A DNA stretch of 46,589 nucleotides from Lingula anatina (Eukaryota > Brachiopoda > Lingulata > Lingulida > Lingulidae): the NCBI RefSeq assembly GCF_001039355.2, contig NW_019776085.1, forward strand, positions 70,425-117,013, written 5' to 3'. The notes under the pieces were generated by a model. That model made no database searches, was not told the origin of the DNA, and was given only the letters and a program-made list of their open reading frames with translations. How positions within the stretch are numbered: the stretch's first letter is position 1; every line of letters starts with the position of its first letter. Positions 23,150 to 33,753 of the stretch are shown piece by piece. Both the position numbers and the translations under genes were made by a program.

Positions 23150-23945
23150 TTTTAAAACTTACTCTGCACAGCTCTTTCAAATAGAGAATCCTTCACAAAA
23201 GAAACTGTTGTGAGCTGAAAAAACTTTCTAGTAACTTCTTTATCACAAAGGTACTTGACTTTTTGGTACACTTTGTGAGTTTCGATGAGCCACCAACTAT
23301 AGATATTCACAGCAAAGTGTCCCTTCCAGTCTTGTCATGCCAGCTTCTGTATGTTGTCTACTCTCTAGGATCACCTGAAATAAACAATTATTCAACAAAT
23401 ATCCATTTGTTCAAGTAACACAGTAAGAGACAGATTTTTTTAGATTCAACTGCATTTGAAGAAACATTTTGGTGAGCAATTGATCATAGTTTTATAAGAA
23501 ATGAAGAGACTTAACAGTGATTGCATTCTATATCTTCGTTTCTTTGTTGGCTAAAAGGGAATTATACATTATAAATTATAACTTATTTTTAAATAAGTTA
23601 AAATGTAATATAGATATAATGTTTACAATGTACACTACAAATTAGATCAATTTTCTCTTTTTGAATTTGATTAGATGCCCAAATGATCCAGTGAATTACT
23701 GTAATACATACCTTCCTCAATCTTGTTTCTACACTCTGTACTCTTCCACTATGCTCCTGAGTTAAAACTGGCTTGATAGTAAACAGCCTTCACTCATTTG
23801 CTGTTTGTCTCATAAACAAAGACTTAGACAGGATATCACACATCTGATAACACCAAATAGGTGGTTGTTGTAATTGGTGTAACAATAGCTGCAGGAATAG
23901 AGACCTAATAATAGGTGCCAGGCTAACAAAAGAAATTCACAGTTG
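23150..23945 (-). pseudogene. Degenerate multi-exon coding remnant, unknown family
   Basis: A minus-strand exon at about 23700-23945 reads PIIRSLFLQLLLHQLQQPPI, WCYQMCDILSKSLFMRQTAN, an in-frame TGA, then LFTIKPVLTQEHSGRVQSVE before donor AAG/GTATGT. A second exon (about 23165-23375) after an ATTTCAG acceptor reads VILESRQHTEAGMTRLEG. A one-base shift follows, then HFAVNIYSWWLIETHKVYQK, VKYLCDKEVTRKFFQLTTVS and FVKDSLFERAVQ up to donor GTAAGT. Composition and splice sites look coding; one stop and one frameshift look like decay. I do not recognise the family. It sits between two copies of CCCTTAGCAAAAT, so it could belong to a transposon. Confidence 0.4.
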
Positions 23946-24529
23946 TTGAATCTGTGGTTGGTGGAGTAGGGCATTCTCTAACATCATTTGGCTGTTAAAC
24001 CCTAGGCTTAAAGTGTGATTGAGCATGACTTAATATAAAATGTATCTTTAAAAATATTCATTTGTCCTCCTTTCCCACCCTTTAAGAGGGACAGTATTAT
24101 ACCCTTTATGTTCACTTACTTTTACATTACATTATATATAATAGGCTGGATTGAAATTTCACTTCTTAAAACAGCCATGGTCAAGTAAAATCTGACTATA
24201 TGCAAGATTAAAATCTGACTACGTAAGGTTGACTTTCAATATTATAGAAGAAATATGAAGTTAGTAAATATCATAAAAATACTAAAAATACATTTACTGT
24301 GTTTTTATCTTTTTGTAAAAATTAACTAGCAAAGTCAAGACTATACTAGTAGGAGTCATGTTTATAATTTACCACAACCCTAGGTTTCATGACTGTTTTT
24401 GATACATCCTGATAATAAACTTTTTTAATGGCGGGCATATCATTACAAAAGTTATGATTTAGTGAATGAGTTTAAAGGGTTGATTAGGCATTTTTCTATT
24501 AGATGTTGTTAAACTTTTATTGCCCTTCC

Positions 24530-24814
24530 CTTAGCAAAATGAAAAGTGTGCAGCACATGTGCTGCAAATGTACTGCACATGTGCGGCACACTCTAGAGTG
24601 TGCAGTAGACAGCTTTGGAGAGTGTGCAGAAGTGTGCGATAAAAATTCTTTCTTGTTGCACACCTACTGCACACTTCCATAAGTACAGATAGTGTGCAGA
24701 AAGTATGCAAGAGACTTGGTATTTCAATAGAAGCATGCGGAGAGTGTGCGATAATGTTAAAATTTGATCAAGAGTGCGCAACAAGTGTGCAGAAAATGTA
24801 ATTTTTCTGTCATG
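24530..24814. repeat. GTGTGCAG-rich short-unit array
   Basis: After CCCTTAGCAAAAT, sequence such as GTGTGCAGCACATGTGCTGC, GTGCGGCACACTCTAGAGTG and AGTGTGCAGAAGTGTGCGAT alternates in both senses, giving many small inverted repeats. It runs into the left arm of the inverted repeat at 24815. Spurious frames here read as repeats of QKTQI/CATSVQ type and are not genes. Confidence 0.75.
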
Positions 24815-25021
24815 AGTGTGCAGAAAATGTGCAAGACACTTGGTTTTTCAACAGATGTGTGCAGAAAGCGTGCAATAAACTTACAATTTCATCAGGAGTT
24901 TGCCATAAATGTGCAGAAAACTCAAATTTTTCGTCAGGAGTGTGCAACAAGTGTACAGGAAACTTAGAAATTTTAAGTTGTGTGAGTTGAGCATACAACA
25001 AGCTTTTAATTTTATCGGCGT

Positions 25022-25200
25022 ATGCACGCTCGGCTGTCACCTTGATTGGATAGTAAACGGTTGTCGTAAAATCGCTAAATGATATTAAAACCTGGTGCAT
25101 AAACTTGAAAACCACATAGGACAACCTTACACTGCCACATTAATCCAATACAATGCAAAAATAAACTATAACAAGTGGTTAAAGCCTTCAAACCGAATGT
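25022..25200. repeat. Dispersed repeat, copy 1
   Basis: From CACGCTCGGCTGTCACCTTG to AACCGAATG, nearly identical and in the same orientation as 46413-46589. The second copy runs off the window, so true length is unknown. Confidence 0.85.
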
Positions 25201-25396
25201 CGTAAAGTCCCCATATACCTCCATAGAGACAATAAAATAGAAGAAGCTTGTGAAACAAAACTCGACCAACTTAAACATAATAATCGGAATAAAATACTGC
25301 CGGGCATCGGAGCGGCCTAAAACTTGGCACGCTTACCGCAAATACTGCAGGCTACATCATCCCGTCGCTCGTTTGTAAATTCCGTGAATCAATCAA

Positions 25397-25570
25397 ACCG
25401 TAAATCAAAATTCCACCTCTGATGTTTATATCGGTCCTCTCTACAATCCAATTCAGGAAATGATGTAACCGCAGAGGTCGCATTGTCCAATGGCATAGCT
25501 TCTTTTTCGTAATGGTAGGTTAGAGAGGACCGATATAAATATCAGAGGTGGAATTTTGATTTACGGTTTG
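25397..25570. repeat. Hairpin with ~49-bp arms
   Basis: AAACCGTAAATCAAAATTCC at 25397 and its complement ending at 25570 form the outer ends, with ATCGGTCCTCTCTA innermost. The arms are nearly perfect and enclose about 75 bp. Probably a MITE. Confidence 0.85.
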
Positions 25571-26173
25571 AGTGAGGTAAACACCATAGTTTGTTAGAAC
25601 AATACAATTTATAACTAGCTTTACATAATGTTATTGATTTGTTTGTTGGACTAATTTGGCTGGATTTCTCTCTGGCCTGCGACATAAATACCCACTAGGG
25701 CTCACAATAGTGTATTAATCATAGTGTACTTAATTGCCACTTATATATGATAATGATTAAAATTTTATATAAGCATTGATTATTTCTAATTGATAGATAT
25801 AAAGTAAAATGTGTATTGAAGTATTTTGTTTGTGTAATTGTCAATGGCATTGCATATACATGTATCTTGTATTGGTACATTTAAAATAATCAAATGATAT
25901 GGTTTTTACTCTATAATAGCATACCCCGATAAAATTAAAAGCTTGTTGTATATAGTCAACTCACACAACTTAAAATTTCTAAGTTTCCTGTACACTTGTT
26001 GCACACTCCTGACGAAAAATTTGAGTTTTCTGCACACTTATGGCAAACTCCTGATGAAATTGTAAGATTATTGAATGCTTTCTGCACACAGCTGTTGAAA
26101 AACCAAGTGTCTTGCACATTTTCTGCACACTCTTTAAGAGCGAACAAATGTCTGTTTCTACCGATCATTTTAC

Positions 26174-26290
26174 CTGCTACAGGGGTTGCTTTAGTACCAC
26201 CAGAGTCAGCTGGGAAACTCTCCGAGGCTACTGACTTGGGTTCTTCCCTATAGGAAGGTCTGTTTGCTGTAGCCTGCTGGGGTCTTCCTT
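26174..26290 (-). CDS. Linker exon, probably upstream part of locus C
   Basis: A 117-nt open exon in phase 1-1, acceptor TTTTGTAG/AAGG, donor AGCAG/GTAAAA. It reads GRPQQATANRPSYREEPKSV and then a Ser/Gly/Pro-rich tail ending TPVA. It is disordered in character and similar in style to the other linker exons. Its phase allows direct joining to 22150 (giving ...PVAAAKMECFGYPSW), in which case the ATG at 22142 would be internal. A partial copy of its 5' end lies at about 26370-26425. Confidence 0.45.
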
Positions 26291-26349
26291 CTACAAAAAA
26301 GGAAAGCAATCAACGTCTGTATGATTAAGAGCTCTCATTTTTATTTCAG

Positions 26350-26425
26350 TTGTTAACGTTTGATCACATCATTATGAATACGTTTGCTGTAGCCTGGTCA
26401 GGTCTTTCTACTACTACAATAAGGG
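26350..26425 (-). repeat. Partial duplicate of the 26290 exon start
   Basis: TTTGCTGTAGCCTGGTCAGG with a following CTTTCTACTACTAC tract mirrors TTTGCTGTAGCCTGCTGGGG with CTTCCTTCTAC at 26268-26294. It is another exon shadow, without a usable open frame. Confidence 0.55.
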
Positions 26426-26824
26426 TAAGTGATCATGCACCGCCTCCAAGATTTTTAAACTTTCAACTTCATTGCAGATGTTACCCTTTAATGAAATTAG
26501 TCTTTGCTATAAAGCTCACATTTAAAACTACATTTGATTAAATAAGAACATAAATAAACAAATCTATGGACTGATATGCCAATACAAGTTTAACAGAAAG
26601 TTTAACGTAAATTGGTTCACTAATTCTTTGCAGGGCTTGTAAAGTCTGTTTCTACACTGTAAGGACAATGTTTAGCTCTAAAACACATTTCTAACCACTT
26701 GTTTTGTCTCATTATTTCAACGCGTTTAGCTTCTAAGCATGTTACGCGCTTTTAGCTGAATGCAATATGACTCGATTAACGACTAAATATATGTAGGGTG
26801 TAGGTAGTAGAGTTTCAATGGCTT

Positions 26825-26828
<4 letters not shown>

Positions 26829-26905
<77 letters not shown>
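26829..26905. repeat. (CT)n(TA)n microsatellite
   Basis: CT repeats followed by TA repeats. It lies between the presumed start of locus C and the end of locus B. Confidence 0.92.
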
Positions 26906-26908
<3 letters not shown>

Positions 26909-27333
26909 TAGTACTGAGCAATATAGAACATCAGGATGATGGTGGGGTATTCAGTATAATAGTTTATTTACGCTTTCATCACATCCTGGTTATTTTGGAA
27001 ACAACAGTCGTTTGAACTTTAAAAGTTTATAAATGATTAAATGAGTAATTGTTACCAGAAAATAACAATGAAGAAAAATGCCAGCAGAACCACGAACCCG
27101 CTCTTCATACACGCTCTTTTCATGGAAATCACCCGCTAAACAAAATAAATGGCAAAATTAAGGACAGAAACATCCACAAACAAATGACCATCTCAGCTCC
27201 CAACACTTGCCAAATGGGAAAAGAGTATACTGAGATATGGGCCATAAAATGCCTAAATTTACTCATTACTTTTCAAAAGTTTTTTCGCGGAGGGGTCAAA
27301 TAATCATTCACGGTTGCGATACCTTGCATGGAC

Positions 27334-27392
27334 CTAATAGAAAAAAAATATTTGGTGTAAACTACACCACTTCCAAAGACGAACTGTGACTG
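27334..27392 (-). CDS. Locus B putative last coding exon
   Basis: Acceptor CTTTTTACAG/CAGTCAC opens a phase-1 exon reading VTVRLWKWCSLHQIFFFY then TAG. It keeps the total frame divisible by three. It is short and has no family support. If it is not used, the frame at 27461 would read through the donor into GKLNHEI and a hydrophobic stretch. Confidence 0.35.
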
Positions 27393-30300
27393 CTGTAAAA
27401 AGAACAAAAATATGAAGCAAATGTTTGAAATGGACACTAATATTTCATGATTCAACTTACCTTTTTCGTTTGGCTGCTTTGAATCATCACTGTTGGTCTC
27501 TTGAGTGTGAACTTTAACAACATTGCCTTCACTTTTGGGCACAGGTACTGCTGGTATCGGATACCTAAGTATTGACAGATTTTTTATATATTGATTCTTT
27601 TCTTCCAAAGTGTCCTGTGCTTTTTTTAAATCAGTTGCTGTTTGCAATAACTTATTTTCCAGCTCCTCACATTTCTCATTCATCTGAGATATTCTACCAT
27701 TTTGATATATTATAAGTTTGTAGAGTCTTTCTATTCTGAAATCTTTCTCGTCGTAGCCAGTAAAAGTCCGGGGAAACTTCTCAGTGAGCAGAGGAAGGGG
27801 GTTGTAATATCCACTTTCATACGCCCACTCCAGAAGAACTTTCGGATTGGCTTCCATTTTCGGTTGGCCGGCAATGTCTAGCCACGACAAGCTTTGGTCT
27901 CTCTCTTTCAGTTGTTGTCTTCCAAAGTTTGAGTCATCTGATGTTATCAACAGGTCACCTAAAATAATACGGCCGATTCTATTATCATCATGTCATTGAG
28001 ACACTGAATAAATATCCTTTAATACCACCAAGGAGTTATAACAGAAGGAGATTACACGCGTGGGGGCGGAGCCCGTATTACGGTCTNCGGTTATAACTCC
28101 TTGATACCACGTTGTTCTTTTCCTATTCAACATTTATTTTATTCTCGGCATCGAATATGATGAATACTCTTTTTTTGTTAATTATTTAAAGCCATTATTT
28201 CAGCTCAGTGTTCTCTGGGGGCACCTGCTTACTTGATTTCAGTGACTTACTTTTGCTAAAGTGACTGGTATCAGATGCAAAAACTATTTAATTTATCAAA
28301 ACTGACACTACAAAAAAAATGAAAAATGGAAGTCCCAATTAATGCAGATGGGAGAACTTTATTTTCCGATATGGGATTTCGCAATACTCAACACTTGCCA
28401 TGAAGCAATCTACGCCTCTTCTTCAGATACTCATTTAGATCCATGTCTGTACTTATTGATAAAATAAGATCTTCTGGGACCATACTCCGGATTTCCTCAG
28501 TCAAAATGACCCCGGTCAAGGTTGCTGACAAAGGTGAAGGTCGCCGACTTTTAACCCACATCCAGAATGCATCTAACTGTTCAATGGTGTAAAATATCAT
28601 ATTCATCAAAATGGATCCTCTGGTAAAACCAGTGACGATCAAGTTCCGTTCCGCCAAGGCTTTTCGTATGGCATCTGTCATTTGTCTGCTTATGTCGGGG
28701 TTGTTAAATATGTATTCATCAATAGTGCGCAATACCACTTGAAGAAAACGCTGAGCATCTTCTGATGTTCTCCTTTCATCCGGAATATCAACTACAACTC
28801 TAAGTTGTCCAGTTACACTGGCTTCACCTAAATAACCATGGAAGAAATATTATGACGGGCTAAATGTGCTTATCTATAAAAGACAATAGCTCAACTAAGA
28901 CTGGGTTCCCATCCCTAGATGTCGGTCCATCTCCACGGGGTCTCTGGCTAAATTGCTTTCAGCTCAAGTGGCTTAGATATAAATAATAAAGCTGCTAAAC
29001 GACATTTAATTACCCCTAGCAGCTTCAGTAGGCTTGACAGACATCTAAGCTGTTTATGTTGATTGCAATTTAGCAAGCATCTCTTGGGAGATAGATCGAT
29101 CCACAGTTAGTATGATAGGGTTTGGGAATGATCCCTTAGTCATCTGGAGATGTACGCTGGGTCTTTATCAATGGAAAACAACCCTGATGTTCAGAATGTG
29201 ATGCTGGCAATCTTGTTTATTAATTCTAAAATTCCCTAACAGTTGTAAAAATCGTCTGCAGGAAACTGACAATGTGGGTGAATTACCAACTACAAGCAAG
29301 TTCTCTGTAAGCCCCCTCTGGTTTAGGTCAATGTTTTTTTTCTAGAGAACTCTGCTAAAAAGAAATTAATGAGATTATAAAGCACCTTACCAAGTAGCTT
29401 GTCAACAATGAACCCGCGGTTGTTATTTTCTATTGCCTGCATAAAGACCCAGAATGTCTTTTCGCTGGAGTGTAACACATTTGTCACTAAATGCTCACAT
29501 TTTTCTGTGACATTGCTTTTACTTGCTATCTCTTCCTTTTCGCGATCAGTCAGAGCCAAGTGGCTGAACATATAAAGTGCCACATTGTCAATAATGGGGT
29601 AGAGATACCATGTCAAATAAAGAAAATTTTCTCTAAGGGCCTTCTGGTTCCGATCGTCCAATCCCTTGTTACCATCTAGAAGTAAAGAAATGTACAAATG
29701 AACCAGAAAATTACACTGCAAACAGTATTTGATGTTTTTGTTTGAACTTGCCAAACTTAATTTGCATGTACATGTATACATAGACATGCAAAATAAAGCT
29801 GGATATGAGAATTTTGTTGTAAAAAAATATAACTAAGAAACTAATTAAAAGACATAACACAGCCATTACAAACTGTGAGCTAGTATTTGTAGAAAAACCA
29901 TAATTAAAAATGCAATACATAAATGATGAAGTGACTGCTTTATGACATACACTAAAAGTTGGCAAGTTATAGGCCTATTTACAAACCTTCAATGTACTTC
30001 TTGAAGTCACGTTTAGTGTTAGTGGGTGGTTGTTGCATTCCATTACAATATTGGCGTTCTTCATTTCTTCTTTCTGCTTCCTTTCTGGCAGTAGAGTCTG
30101 CACAGCTGTTTTCAGGGATTTGTGGTGTTTGTGGTAAACTTTGAGTCAGTACATGCTGAAAAACAGCGTTACTTGTAAAAAATGGCCCTATCATGCTGAT
30201 TTTCAAACTCGATCTGAATATTCATCAGTTTCGTAAAGCTGAAGACAAAAGGTACAATGGTGTCCCACCTATCATAGTATCATTTGAAATTGCACTGTGA

Positions 30301-33300
30301 CGGCAATGTCAGAAGCAGGTGACATTAAACTCGGTCTTATACTGGCTTTTACTTGAAACATTTCAAGTAAGATTCAGTATCAGATTCATTTTTTTTTCAT
30401 TATCCTAATTAAAATACAATTGGATGAATCAAAACATCCACTTTGAGCTCGATATAGATTAAGATATGCATTTTTTCCAATAGCCAACACGATTTGATAC
30501 ATAACATCATTTTTAGACCAAAAAAATAGGAAAAAATACGAATTTTCTCTGAAAAATAGGAAAAAATAGGAAGATCCCCAAAAAATAGGAAAAAATAGGA
30601 ACTTGACGCCCTGCAAGGGATAAACTAAATAGATCACTTGATCAGTCATAAAGAGCTTTAAACTGCTCCTTTCTTTAAATATTTGGTCGGAAATTTAACC
30701 TACTTTCGTGACCTACTTTTCTGCCCCATTGACATACAGCATAGAATGCTAGCAGAAAAATCCATTCAAACATGATTTTCGGGTAAAATTAAACAATGCC
30801 TTTTGGTAATTCTCTCAGTTATACTACTTGAAACTATATGCTGGCATTTGGTTGGTGTTTGTGACAAAAATTGACTTTGTATGCATCTTTAAGTAAAATC
30901 TAGCAAATGAAGAGCATGCCCGAACGAAAATGCAGTAGTATTGAAGTAGCAAAGAAGCATTAACGCAGTAGTGGTGTGGAGTATTAGTCGAGTCGCCACT
31001 CCCATAGGCCCAATAGTCGAACCCTGCAATGTTCTTTCCTGTAAACTTTTTTTGCTGAAATGCATTCTTCAGGCCAAGAGAAGCAAAATTAGCTTGGTTG
31101 CTATTTCCGAGACCTTGAGCATTTTTCAATATGGCCGTCAATTTATGAGGAAAAATAGAAAAACAACCAGAGGTCGCCGTGTATACTTTATTGACAGCTA
31201 TTTTGAAAGTGTATCCTATCAGGAGAGCACAACAGTACTGGTTAATACGCTTAATCGCGTACCACTTAGCAAAAAACCAAAATGGCCGTCAAAACATAAG
31301 GCAGAAAATGATAAAAGCTGCAGAATCAGTTTGTTTTTTGCATATTTAGTTTTATTAAAACCATATCCCCTTTTTATATTTATGTTAATTATAATATTTT
31401 GTTAGTCATGACCCTAAACTCTTGGAATTAGCTTATCTGACAGTTCAATAACCCCCTCAAGAGTCTGTTTGCTACTTCCCCGGGTCCCATAGTCAAATAC
31501 TTAGAATGTTATTCCCTGAAAATTGTAAAAGAATTAAATACTTTGGGGGTATAAAAGCCAATTAAATTATTTTGGGCTTTCTTGGCAGTGGCTACATACG
31601 GAACATTGATCAATTCTCCAAATTCAAGATGGCCGTCAATAATATAAAAATATATAAAAAATATCATAATATTATAAATAAATAATAATGTAACATAGCA
31701 TGTAAAGTGCATGGTATTTCGCATTTTAAATGACCGCTAAAACATGCCCAAAAAGGTAAAAAAAGGAGTTAAATTACGTTTTAAACTGGTAATTCGGCGT
31801 ATAATATATATCAAACCCGTTTATTTATTGACGAAGTGTACTTGTAAAGTACAGTTATTCTAAGACTATAAAAGAGGATCATTAATAGGACTGAGGGGGT
31901 TCTGCAGAAATTTGGGCACAGGGAGTCCAAAATGTTTATCTGCAATCGGGACTCTTATACTTACATGGAGTCAAACCAAGTCCGTTGGTGGTGACAGGGA
32001 GGGGGGGGGGGGAGTGTAATTTAATTTAACTTAAAATATTAACCTTATTATTTTTTTCGTTTTTGTTTTAATATTGATCATACCTTAATATTTTGATTTT
32101 ATATCTTTATCATAACTTTTTCAGTATGTATGTAAAATTTAACTTTAAAACGTCCCATTCTTTTTATTGAGATTGGCTCGTGTAAGAATATTTCATCAGT
32201 ATATAACAGCATTTCTAGTTTTTCTTATTACTGCACATTTTTCACTTCATATTTTAAAGAGTCAAAAACAAAACATCTTACAAATCATTTGGTTATACAC
32301 TGACAGCCATAAAAATCTTTGAGGCCATATTTTTCAAAATAATTGTTATTTTGAAGCTCTAAACTGGATTATTTTCACATGTTCAGGACAATGGTATACA
32401 GAACCAAAAATCTTAAGTTTCATGAATAGTTTCAAAACAAAAATGGCACCAGCCCAACACAAAGTCACAACGGTCAATAGCCGGTACGATCTCCGCTTGC
32501 TTCGATGCAGGCGGCGATCTGTTGGCGCATGCTCGGGGAATAAATGTGGATGGGATGGTGTCGTGCGGAATCCTATTCCTGCCTTGTCGTAGTGCCTGAG
32601 TCAGCTGCTGCCTTGGCCAACGGACGGCCAAGATAAATGTTATACCACAAGTGTTCAATCGGATTCATATCCGGAGAATAGACAGGCCGGGGTAGGACAT
32701 CCACCCTTGGGACGTCAGATACACTTGGATCATTTGTGCCGAATGTGAACGGGTCTTGTCCTGTTGGGAAACGGTGATATCAGTTTTCTGCTGCATGAAC
32801 GAGATCATGTGAGGTTGCAGTATCTGATCTATGTAGTGACGAGCAGTTACTGGTATGTTGCCATCAACGACCACCATCAGTTGACCGCCAGCAAGGGTCG
32901 ACGCACAGTGGGGCTGCTGCTCCGGTTGTTGTTCCTGCCGGGTGCTTCTTGTGCTGTACGACTGGCATGGCGAAATTGGTCCCGCAGCTGATGCAACATG
33001 ATCTAGCGATCCTGGTCTGAAGTTGACACTCTCTCACCCTGGCTGGGTGTATCGCTAACAGAGCCTGGCATGTTGTGGCATTCAACCAGGTTCCTGATTG
33101 TGGGGTGGGAACAGCCCCTATATTATAGCTCAAATCAGGCTCCCCTCACACCCAGTGCCCAGAGATGTACGTTGTTCACATAATAGACATGGCACGATTC
33201 CGTTCACTGGACTAACAACATGGGTGGCCTTTTGTAGGCCTTTATAGGCCTCCAAAACCTATCCTCAAAATGTGCAGATGCCCACTGAGTATTGCTCAAT

Positions 33301-33715
33301 GTGTATTTGGTCCATTTTTGCAAAAAAGAGCTTTCCCATGTGCGACGAAGCATGGCAACATGACAACTCACCATTATCTTAACTACCCGAGCACTAAGTC
33401 ATCAATAAATCCACAATGAATAATTACATCTACCCTACAAGTAGAAAAATGAATACATTCCTATCGCAAAGCTTCCATTATCTGTAAGTATATATTGGCC
33501 AAAAAAAAAAGAAAAAAAAAACATTTCAAATACATTATGTCGATGGGTAGCCCTCGCATATCCCCGAACTATGTCACGTTGTCAAGAATAGCTGACCTCA
33601 TGGGCCCTAACCGCTGGGTTTGTATACCCCTGCTTGGATCTTGATTATTTATAATAAAATTCATTATTAAACAACAAAAATGCCTTTACTCATAGGTGTT
33701 ACAATATTTAAAAAG

Positions 33716-33753
<38 letters not shown>

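Larger units (their letters stand above)
24815..26134. mobile_element. 1.3-kb element with ~210-bp inverted arms
   Basis: The arm 24815-25024 is repeated in inverse at about 25919-26134 with few differences (shared words TGCAAGACACTTGGTTTTTC, AACTTAGAAATTTTAAGTTG, CAAGCTTTTAATTTTATCGG). The 0.9-kb centre holds a dispersed repeat (25022-25200), a hairpin (25397-25570) and AT-rich sequence, but no transposase frame. It looks like a non-autonomous long-TIR or foldback element inside the presumed locus C intron. Its right arm ends about 40 bp from the exon at 26174. Confidence 0.75.

Noticed and set aside
24764-25124. Repetitive open frames in the GTGTGCAG array
   Set aside because: Short-unit DNA repeat read in frame. 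The same DNA recurs in inverse at 25956-26134 without codon preference.
30971-31405. Frame with IFQYGRQFMRKNRK, matched by a minus-strand frame at 34613-34846
   Set aside because: The similarity is between two inverted arms of one DNA element, and the frames are not conserved at the protein level beyond the DNA match.
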